DNA from: CAKKQX01 sp046313915 | Lineage (GTDB): Bacteria; Pseudomonadota; Gammaproteobacteria; Burkholderiales; SG8-41 | NCBI GenBank assembly: GCA_046313915.1 | Contig: JBKBXX010000099.1 | Span: 1 to 11,857 of the forward strand | Length of the DNA: 11,857 nt | Reading direction: 5' to 3' | In this document: positions 6,908-11,857 of the stretch, one piece after another | How the letters are laid out: every line of letters starts with the position of its first letter | Position numbering within the stretch: the stretch's first letter is position 1 | Program-made: the position numbers and the translations under genes | The notes under the pieces: model-generated | Databases searched by the model: none | The model's input: only the letters and a program-made list of their open reading frames with translations | What the model was told of the DNA's origin: nothing

Positions 6908-8032
6908 ATGGATTTTCTGCCTTTTACCCGCCCCACCATAGACGAAGAAACCATCGAGGGCGTAGCCGAAGTGCTGCGCTCGGGATGGATCACCAGCGGC
7001 CCGCAGGTGCTCGCGCTCGAACGGGCGCTGTCGGACTATCTCGGCGGCCGCACGGTGCGCACCCTGACCTCGGCCACCGGCGCGCTTGAAGTCGCGCTGC
7101 AGGCATGCGGCATCGGCCCCGGCGATGAGGTGATCACGCCCGCGCTGAGTTTTGCTGCCACCGCCAATGTCATCCTGCGCGTCGGTGCCCGCCCGGTGTT
7201 CGTCGACGTCGGCCTCACCAGCCGCAACATCGATCTCGACCAGACCGAGAAAGCGATCACCGCCAGAACCAAGGCCATCATGCCGGTGCATTTCGCCGGT
7301 CTGCCGGTGGACATGGACCGGCTCTACGCGCTGGCGCAAAAACACCGGCTGCGCGTGATCGAGGATGCGGCCCATGCCATCGGCAGCGCCTGGCGCGGCA
7401 GGAAAATCGGCAGTTTCGGCGATCTGGTCTCGTTCAGCTTTCATCCCAACAAGAACATGACCACGATCGAAGGCGGCGCGCTGTCGCTGCCCGGCGACGC
7501 CGAGGCCGGCGCGGTGGAATTGCAGCGCTTCCACGGCATCCATAAGGACCCGCAAGGCAACCTCGACGTGGTGCTGGCGGGCGGCAAGTACAATCTCACC
7601 GACGTCGCGGCCCGCGTCGGCATCGGCCAGCTCGGACATCTCGACGCATTCAACGCCAAACGCCGCGCACTGGCCATGCACTACTTTTCCCATCTGCGCA
7701 CCGATCCACCGCTGCTCATGCCCGAGCGCGGCGACGAAGGCCACAGCTGGCACATGTTCGCGCCGCTGCTACCGCTCGACAGGCTGCGCATCGACCGCCC
7801 GCAGTTCATCCGCGCCATGCACGAGCGCGGCATCGGCGTCGGCATCCATTATCCGGCCCTGCATCTGTTCACGCTCTACCGCCGGCTCGGCCATAAGGAA
7901 GGCGATTTCCCGAATGCCGAACGCATCGGCCGCGAAACCATCACTCTGCCGCTGTTTCCCGCCATGGAGTTCGCGGATGTCGAGCGCGTGTGCCGCGCGG
8001 TGGCCGATATCTTCAGGGAGTCGCGTTTGTGA
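6908..8032 (+). CDS. arnB: UDP-4-amino-4-deoxy-L-arabinose aminotransferase ArnB (DegT/DnrJ/EryC1 family)
   Basis: ArnB is a cytosolic PLP enzyme that transaminates UDP-4-ketopentose from the ArnA decarboxylase with glutamate, yielding UDP-Ara4N. The 374-residue product matches the family length and begins MDFLPFTRP with SGWITSGP (25-32), very close to the E. coli enzyme's start. PLP-site features are visible: SATGA (55-59), VIEDAAHAIGS (150-160) and the Schiff-base Lys182 in SFHPNKNMT. KYNLTD is a conserved substrate-side motif, as is GIGVGIHYPALH near the C-terminus. The start is fixed by homology; no clear Shine-Dalgarno site precedes it in the 27-base gap after the flippase gene. The stop overlaps the arnC GTG start by four bases (GTGA). 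Related sugar aminotransferases of this superfamily look similar, but the N-terminus and neighbours make ArnB clear. Confidence 0.93.
   Translation: MDFLPFTRPTIDEETIEGVAEVLRSGWITSGPQVLALERALSDYLGGRTVRTLTSATGALEVALQACGIGPGDEVITPALSFAATANVILRVGARPVFVDVGLTSRNIDLDQTEKAITARTKAIMPVHFAGLPVDMDRLYALAQKHRLRVIEDAAHAIGSAWRGRKIGSFGDLVSFSFHPNKNMTTIEGGALSLPGDAEAGAVELQRFHGIHKDPQGNLDVVLAGGKYNLTDVAARVGIGQLGHLDAFNAKRRALAMHYFSHLRTDPPLLMPERGDEGHSWHMFAPLLPLDRLRIDRPQFIRAMHERGIGVGIHYPALHLFTLYRRLGHKEGDFPNAERIGRETITLPLFPAMEFADVERVCRAVADIFRESRL
8015..8020 (+). promoter_or_regulatory. Ribosome-binding site deciding the arnC GTG start
   Basis: AGGGAG lies eight bases before the GTG at 8029, inside the last codons of arnB. 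It supports the GTG over the in-frame ATG at 7990, which would add 13 unrelated residues. Confidence 0.7.
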
Positions 8033-8997
8033 GCGTGCCGTACCTGTCGGTAGTGATTCCCGTCTACAACGAGGAAGCCGGTCTGGCGGCGCTGTTCGAA
8101 CGTCTCTATCCCGCCCTCGACTCTCTGGGCACGCCCTACGAGGTCATTTTCGTCGACGACGGCAGCCGTGATCGTTCGCCGGTGCTGCTGCGCGAGCAGT
8201 TCGAAAAAAGGCCCGAAGCAACCCGCGTCGTTCTGCTCAACGGCAACTTCGGCCAACACCTCGCCATCATGGCCGGCTTCGAGCGCTGTCGCGGCGAAGT
8301 CGTCGTCACGCTCGACGCCGATCTGCAAAATCCGCCCGAGGAAATCGGCAAGCTCGTCGCAAAAATGCGGGAAGGCCACGACTACGTCGGATCGATACGG
8401 CTTGCCCGGCGCGACAGCCTGTTTCGCCGCTGGGCATCGCGCCTCATCAATGCGCTGCGCGAGCGCACCACCAAGATCAAGATGACCGACCAGGGCTGCA
8501 TGCTGCGCGCCTACAGCCGCCAGATCGTCGATGCCATCAACAGTTGCCGCGAAGTCAACGTTTTCATTCCGGCGCTCGCCTACACTTTCGCCCGTCATCC
8601 AACCGAAGTCGAAGTCCGGCACGAAGAGCGCATTGCCGGCGAATCGAAGTACTCGTTCTACAAATTGCTGCGGCTCAATTTCGACCTGATGACCGGGTTC
8701 TCGATCGTGCCGCTGCAGCTGTTCTCGCTGCTCGGTATCCTCGTGTCGCTCGCCTCGATGGTGTCCTATGTGATCGTCATGATCAGCCGCTGGCTGCATT
8801 CCGGCAGTTTCTGGGAGGGATTGCAGGCGGTATTCGACCGCGACATCCTCGCGTTTTTCCTGATCGGCATCATGCTGTTCGGCCTGGGTTTGCTTGGCGA
8901 ATATCTGGGACGGATCTACGAACAGGTCCGCGCCCGGCCGCGTTATCTCGTCGCTGCGGTGCTCGAGCAGACGGACGAGCCGCCCGCACGTCGATGA
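8029..8997 (+). CDS. arnC: Undecaprenyl-phosphate 4-deoxy-4-formamido-L-arabinose transferase ArnC
   Basis: ArnC transfers 4-formamido-L-arabinose from UDP to undecaprenyl phosphate at the inner membrane. The product from the GTG start is 322 residues, the same length as I recall for E. coli ArnC. A GT2 (GT-A) domain occupies about 5-225: VVIPVYNEE (8-16), VDDGS (42-46), LDADLQNPP (95-103, with the metal-binding DAD), DQGCMLRAY (154-162) and GESKYSFYKL (204-213). Two C-terminal membrane spans follow, near 229-251 and 273-294, as in DPM1-like/ArnC transferases. The start has AGGGAG eight bases upstream and overlaps the arnB stop. The ATGA at 8994-8997 overlaps the stop with the first, truncated copy of the formyltransferase start. 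That is probably the ancestral junction to the next gene. Confidence 0.94.
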   Translation: MSVPYLSVVIPVYNEEAGLAALFERLYPALDSLGTPYEVIFVDDGSRDRSPVLLREQFEKRPEATRVVLLNGNFGQHLAIMAGFERCRGEVVVTLDADLQNPPEEIGKLVAKMREGHDYVGSIRLARRDSLFRRWASRLINALRERTTKIKMTDQGCMLRAYSRQIVDAINSCREVNVFIPALAYTFARHPTEVEVRHEERIAGESKYSFYKLLRLNFDLMTGFSIVPLQLFSLLGILVSLASMVSYVIVMISRWLHSGSFWEGLQAVFDRDILAFFLIGIMLFGLGLLGEYLGRIYEQVRARPRYLVAAVLEQTDEPPARR

Positions 8998-9035
8998 CCC
9001 GCGCAGTGGTGTTTGCCTCTCACGACGTAGGGGTG
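8994..9035 (+). repeat. Direct repeat copy 1: duplicated first 14 codons of the formyltransferase gene
   Basis: These 42 bases match 9128-9169 at 40 positions. The two changes make Tyr9 into Ser (FASHD instead of the ArnA-typical FAYHD) and alter a silent third base. Identity ends abruptly after GTAGGGGTG. Copy 1 sits where the gene start would be expected, overlapping the arnC stop by ATGA, but copy 2 is the one joined to an intact gene. Confidence 0.95.
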
Positions 9036-9089
9036 TGCGCCGGCTCACGGTGGGCGCAGCCCCGGTGCGGACACGGCGCAACGCACCCC
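9030..9089. repeat. Imperfect palindrome, REP/MITE-like, between the two repeat copies
   Basis: The left arm GGGGTG-TGCGCCG (9030-9042) pairs with the right arm CGGCGCA-ACG-CACCCC (9074-9089): 13 matching positions with a three-base bulge on the right. The 31-base centre contains a small GGGC-GCA-GCCC hairpin (9052-9062). The arms resemble the palindromic intergenic repeats of the GGGTGCGTT...AACGCACCC kind scattered through many proteobacterial genomes; that likeness is from memory, not a search. The left arm's first six bases are also the last six of repeat copy 1, so the element probably joined the gene at this shared GGGGTG. Confidence 0.6.
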
Positions 9090-9115
9090 GGACCCGATGC
9101 GCTACCAGCACTCAC

Positions 9116-9122
9116 GAGAGGG
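9116..9122 (+). promoter_or_regulatory. Ribosome-binding site deciding the formyltransferase start
   Basis: GAGAGGG, with GAGG core at 9118-9121, lies six bases before the ATG at 9128. It belongs to the inserted segment, so the insertion seems to have supplied the surviving gene with its own ribosome site. It supports 9128 over in-frame upstream starts such as 8894, which would add 78 residues unlike any formyltransferase. Confidence 0.65.
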
Positions 9123-9127
9123 CGGCG

Positions 9128-9169
9128 ATGACCCGCGCAGTGGTGTTTGCCTATCACGATGTAGGGGTG
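9128..9169 (+). repeat. Direct repeat copy 2: intact start of the formyltransferase gene
   Basis: This copy encodes the canonical FAYHD and continues into the full gene. The offset from copy 1 is 134 bases, not a multiple of three, so the two copies are in different reading frames and the duplication cannot yield a fused, longer N-terminus. Confidence 0.95.
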
Positions 9170-10054
9170 CGCTGCCTCTCCGTCCTGCTCGCCCACCGTG
9201 TCGATGTGCCGCTGGTCATCACCCATCAGGATGATCCCGCGGAAAACATCTGGTTCGCCAGCGTTGCCGAACTGGCAAAACAGCACGACATTGCAGTACT
9301 CACCCCCGCCGACCCCCATGCTGCCGAAGTCATGGCACAGGTGCGCACATTGCAACCCGACTTCCTGTTCTCGTTTTACTACCGCTCGATGCTCAAACCG
9401 CAATTGCTGCAAATCGCGACCCGCGGCGCTTTCAACATGCATGGCTCGCTGCTTCCCAAATATCGTGGCCGCGCACCAGTCAACTGGGCAGTCCTGCACG
9501 GCGAGCGCGAAACCGGCGCCACGCTGCACGAAATGGTCGAAAAACCCGACGCCGGGCGCATCGTGGACCAGCAGGCCGTGCCGCTATTGCCGAACGATCT
9601 GGCGATCGAGGTCTTCCGCAAAGTCACGTTTGCCGCGGAAATGGTCCTCGACCGCAGCCTGCCCGCCCTGCTCGCCGGTCGCGCCCGACTGTCGCCACAG
9701 GATCTGGCGCGCGGCAGCTATTTCGGCGGCCGGCGCCCCGAAGACGGCCGTATCGACTGGAGCCGCGATGCGTGGTCGATTCACAATCTGGTGCGGGCGG
9801 TGGCCCCGCCCTACCCCGGCGCTTTTGCGCCGGTCGGGAAGCGGCGACTGCGCCTGCTGCGCACGCTTTTCACCGGACGGAAAACGGACGGCGGCGGCAA
9901 CGCCACGCTGTTCGTGGCAAACGACATGCTGTACCTTTGCTGCCGAGACGGCGGCGTGCTCAAGGTGCTCAATGCCGAGATCGACGGCACACCGCTCACT
10001 GCGGCACGTTATACGCAGATTTTCGGAAGCGGCATCACCATATTGACCAACTGA
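9128..10054 (+). CDS. arnA: UDP-Ara4N formyltransferase (stand-alone N-terminal half of ArnA)
   Basis: This enzyme formylates UDP-Ara4N with N10-formyltetrahydrofolate, producing UDP-Ara4FN, the substrate of ArnC. The 308-residue product corresponds to the first ~305 residues of the 660-residue bifunctional E. coli ArnA. The catalytic triad is visible at almost the same numbers: Asn103 and His105 in FNMHGSLLPKYRGRAP, and Asp141 in KPDAGRIV (E. coli 102, 104, 140). A C-terminal OB-like subdomain follows, with HNLVRAVAPPYPGAF. The start at 9128 is supported by a GAGAGGG ribosome site and by homology (AVVFAYHD). The upstream stop overlaps as ATGA. The gene ends 15 bases before the decarboxylase gene, so the two ArnA activities are separate proteins here. 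A plain methionyl-tRNA formyltransferase is excluded by the arn context and N-terminal sequence. Confidence 0.9.
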   Translation: MTRAVVFAYHDVGVRCLSVLLAHRVDVPLVITHQDDPAENIWFASVAELAKQHDIAVLTPADPHAAEVMAQVRTLQPDFLFSFYYRSMLKPQLLQIATRGAFNMHGSLLPKYRGRAPVNWAVLHGERETGATLHEMVEKPDAGRIVDQQAVPLLPNDLAIEVFRKVTFAAEMVLDRSLPALLAGRARLSPQDLARGSYFGGRRPEDGRIDWSRDAWSIHNLVRAVAPPYPGAFAPVGKRRLRLLRTLFTGRKTDGGGNATLFVANDMLYLCCRDGGVLKVLNAEIDGTPLTAARYTQIFGSGITILTN

Positions 10055-10069
10055 ACGGAACGATTCAAA

Positions 10070-11113
10070 GTGAAAAAAATCCTGATCCTCGGCGTCAACG
10101 GCTTCATCGGCCATCATCTTTCGAAACGCATCCTCGCCGCCACGCCGTGGGAAGTGTACGGCATGGACATGAGCACCGAACGCATCTCCGACCTGCTCGG
10201 TGACAAACGCTTCCATTTCTTCGAAGGCGACATCACGATCAACCGCGAATGGATCGAATACCATATCCGCAAGTGCGACACCGTGCTGCCACTGGTCGCG
10301 ATCGCGACACCAGCGACCTACGTCAAGGAGCCGCTGCGGGTGTTCGAGCTCGATTTCGAAGCCAATCTGCCGATCGTGCGTTCGTGCGTCAAGCACCGCA
10401 AGCGCCTGATCTTTCCCTCGACTTCGGAAGTCTATGGCATGTCACGCGACCGGCAGTTCGATCCCGAAACCTCGGAACTGGTGCTGGGCCCGATCAACAA
10501 GCCGCGCTGGATCTATTCCTGCGCCAAACAGATGATGGATCGCGTGATCCACGCCTATGGCATGGAACAAAAGCTCGATTACACGCTGTTCCGGCCTTTC
10601 AACTGGATCGGCTCGGGGCTGGACTCGATCAACGCCCCCAAGGAAGGCAGCTCGCGCGTCATCACCCAGTTTCTCGGTCACATCGTGCGCGGCGAAAACA
10701 TCAAGCTCGTCGACGGCGGCACGCAGCGGCGGTCGTTTACCTATGTCGATGACGGCATAGACGCGCTGCTCAAAATCATTGAAAACAGAAACGGCATCGC
10801 CAGCGGCAATATCTACAACATCGGCAACCCCCGCAACAACTTCTCGATCAGGGAACTCGCCGAGATGATGCTGGCACTGGCCAAAACCTACCCCGAATAC
10901 GGCAAGAATGCCGCCAAAGTGCGCCTGGTACAGACCACCTCCCAGGCCTATTACGGCAAAGGCTATCAGGACGTGCAAAACCGCGTGCCGAAAATCGACA
11001 ACACCTGCCGTGATCTCGACTGGCGGCCGCGGATCACCATGCGCAAGGCGCTGAAGCTGATTTTCGATGCCTATCGCGGACACACCGCCGAGGCGCGGCA
11101 GCTCATGGACTGA
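10070..11113 (+). CDS. arnA: UDP-glucuronate oxidative decarboxylase (stand-alone C-terminal half of ArnA)
   Basis: This is an extended SDR enzyme that oxidises UDP-glucuronate with NAD+ and decarboxylates it to UDP-4-ketopentose, the substrate of ArnB. The 347-residue product aligns with residues ~315-660 of E. coli ArnA with equal spacing between active-site residues. It has NAD-binding GVNGFIG (8-14), Ser119-Glu120 in PSTSEVYG (E. coli 433/434), Tyr149 and Lys153 in WIYSCAKQ (463/467), and Arg305 in DVQNR (619). Arg619 and Glu434 are the residues that distinguish the ArnA decarboxylase from ordinary epimerases, so the function is well supported. Translation starts at a GTG with a weak GGA ten bases upstream. 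It is the last gene of the operon. A 7-bp hairpin (11119-11138) follows the stop but has no T-tract and lies partly in the convergent ugd. Confidence 0.93.
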   Translation: MKKILILGVNGFIGHHLSKRILAATPWEVYGMDMSTERISDLLGDKRFHFFEGDITINREWIEYHIRKCDTVLPLVAIATPATYVKEPLRVFELDFEANLPIVRSCVKHRKRLIFPSTSEVYGMSRDRQFDPETSELVLGPINKPRWIYSCAKQMMDRVIHAYGMEQKLDYTLFRPFNWIGSGLDSINAPKEGSSRVITQFLGHIVRGENIKLVDGGTQRRSFTYVDDGIDALLKIIENRNGIASGNIYNIGNPRNNFSIRELAEMMLALAKTYPEYGKNAAKVRLVQTTSQAYYGKGYQDVQNRVPKIDNTCRDLDWRPRITMRKALKLIFDAYRGHTAEARQLMD

Positions 11114-11128
11114 CGGACCGGCTGCGGC

Positions 11129-11857
11129 TCAGCGGCCGATGCCGCGGTATTCGAAGCCCTCGGCTTTCACGGCCGCCTTGTCGTACTGGTTGCGGCCATC
11201 GAAAATCACCCGCTGGCGCATGATTTTTTTCATCAGGTGCCAGTCGGGGGCGCGAAAAGGCTTCCACTCGGTCACCAGCGCCAGCGCATCGGCGCCTTTG
11301 AGCGCCGCGTACTGGTCTTTGCCCAGCTTGAGCGTTCCCGAGGCAAACCACTGTTTCGGCAAAGTGCGGCGGGCGACCGTCATCGCGACGGGATCGTACG
11401 CCTGCACCCGCGCACCGGCCTCGATCAGCTTGCGGATCAGCACCACCGCCGGCGCTTCGCGCATGTCGTCGGTATTGGGCTTGAACGACAGGCCCCACAC
11501 GCCGATGGTCCTGCCGTTGAGCTTGCGGCCGAAACGCTGCGTGATGGCGCGGTAGAGGACCAGCTTCTGGTTTTCGTTGGTCTCTTCCACCGCCTCCAGA
11601 ATGCGCGGCCGCAGCTTCGCGCCCCTTGCCTGACGGATCAGCGACTGCACATCCTTGGGGAAGCACGAACCGCCGTAGCCGCAGCCGGCGTAGATGAATG
11701 AATAGCCGATGCGGCTGTCGGAACCTATCCCCATCCTGACGTTTTCGACGTCGACACCCAGCCGCTCGCACAGATTGGCGATTTCGTTCATGAATGAAAT
11801 CCGGGTTGCCAGCATCGCATTCGCGGCATACTTGGTCAGTTCCGCGTCGCGAATACC
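11129..11857 (-). CDS. ugd: UDP-glucose 6-dehydrogenase Ugd (partial, N-terminus beyond window)
   Basis: Ugd oxidises UDP-glucose to UDP-glucuronate with two NAD+, supplying the ArnA decarboxylase and capsule or other polysaccharide pathways. The visible C-terminal 242 residues begin inside the central helix with ELTKYAANAM (conserved Lys9 and Asn13 of the fragment). They include the catalytic Cys65 in GCGYGGSCFPKD and the NAD-side motif GLSFKPNTDDMREAP (122-136), followed by the C-terminal UDP-binding domain. Family members are about 430-450 residues, so some 200 residues (the N-terminal Rossmann domain) lie to the right of the window. The frame is open to the edge. The gene is convergent with the arn operon, 15 bases from its end, so it has its own promoter outside the window although it serves the same pathway. 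Confidence 0.95.
   Translation of the reverse strand, partial: GIRDAELTKYAANAMLATRISFMNEIANLCERLGVDVENVRMGIGSDSRIGYSFIYAGCGYGGSCFPKDVQSLIRQARGAKLRPRILEAVEETNENQKLVLYRAITQRFGRKLNGRTIGVWGLSFKPNTDDMREAPAVVLIRKLIEAGARVQAYDPVAMTVARRTLPKQWFASGTLKLGKDQYAALKGADALALVTEWKPFRAPDWHLMKKIMRQRVIFDGRNQYDKAAVKAEGFEYRGIGR

Larger units (their letters stand above)
8994..9131 (+). pseudogene. 45-codon ORF from the broken formyltransferase start; possible coupling leader peptide
   Basis: The ATG at 8994 overlaps the arnC stop (ATGA). The frame reads 14 codons of formyltransferase N-terminus, then leaves homology and continues through the inserted segment for 31 arginine-, glycine- and alanine-rich codons with no recognisable family. 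Its TGA (9129-9131) overlaps the ATG of the intact formyltransferase, again as ATGA. As a protein it is almost certainly a fragment: Tyr9 is lost and no catalytic residue is included. As a translated ORF it could deliver ribosomes from arnC to the real start, keeping the operon coupled. Whether it is translated cannot be told from the sequence. No good ribosome-binding site precedes it, so translation would depend on reinitiation from arnC. Confidence 0.6.

Noticed and set aside
9047..9057. Eleven-base inverted match between the insert (CACGGTGGGCG) and the formyltransferase gene at 9190-9200
   Set aside because: It is short and GC-rich, with no extension on either side. It could reflect a hairpin or template switch but is not distinguishable from chance.
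8894..9127. Upstream in-frame extension of the formyltransferase
   Set aside because: The extension is out of frame with arnC, reads through the palindromic insert and has no formyltransferase similarity. A good ribosome site and homology place the start at 9128.
8994..9169. 42-base repeats as target-site duplication of a transposon
   Set aside because: Known transposases leave duplications of about 2-14 bases. No transposase gene is present, and the insert ends share bases with the gene.
11119..11138. Seven-pair hairpin (one G-U) in the arnA/ugd convergent gap, as a terminator
   Set aside because: No T-tract follows on either strand, and on the minus strand one pair becomes a mismatch. It is mentioned under the decarboxylase gene only.

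Overview
The window is GC-rich, densely packed chromosomal DNA from a Gram-negative proteobacterium. The gene families (YbbA/YbbP, TesA, SelD, SelU, the Arn lipid A pathway) point to Beta- or Gammaproteobacteria. The exact lineage cannot be fixed from this sequence alone, though a split ArnA and this gene content would fit a betaproteobacterium. No stretch over 300 bases lacks a gene, and no rRNA, tRNA, CRISPR array or insertion sequence was seen.

Left block (1-2605): an FtsX/YbbP-type ABC permease (minus, runs off the left edge) and its YbbA-type ATPase (minus) lie divergent from the periplasmic GDSL esterase tesA (plus). The tesA and ATPase start codons share one CATG. This is the tesA/ybbA/ybbP neighbourhood known from E. 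coli.

Selenium block (2603-4804): selD (selenophosphate synthetase, minus) and selU/mnmH (tRNA 2-selenouridine synthase, plus) diverge from a 12-base gap. SelD is itself a selenoprotein: codon 21 is an in-frame TGA at the catalytic position, followed by a hairpin that fits the bacterial SECIS rules. A conventional ORF search truncates it. An intrinsic-terminator-like hairpin for selD lies inside the 3' end of tesA.

Lipid A block (4824-11113): an arn-type operon on the plus strand starts 19 bases after selU: arnT (Ara4N transferase), an ArnE/ArnF-like small flippase subunit, arnB (aminotransferase), arnC (undecaprenyl-phosphate transferase), then ArnA as two separate genes, a formyltransferase and a decarboxylase. 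ugd, which supplies UDP-glucuronate to the decarboxylase, follows convergently and runs off the right edge. Together these make 4-amino-4-deoxy-L-arabinose and place it on lipid A, the modification behind polymyxin resistance. arnD (deformylase) and a second flippase subunit are not in the window.

The most unusual spot is 8994-9169, between arnC and the formyltransferase gene. The first 42 bases of the formyltransferase gene occur twice, 134 bases apart (40/42 identical), separated by a 92-base segment carrying most of an imperfect palindrome. The first copy overlaps the arnC stop by ATGA and runs into a 45-codon frame whose own stop overlaps the real formyltransferase start, again by ATGA. 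A broken gene start has thus become a small ORF that could keep translation coupled through the operon.
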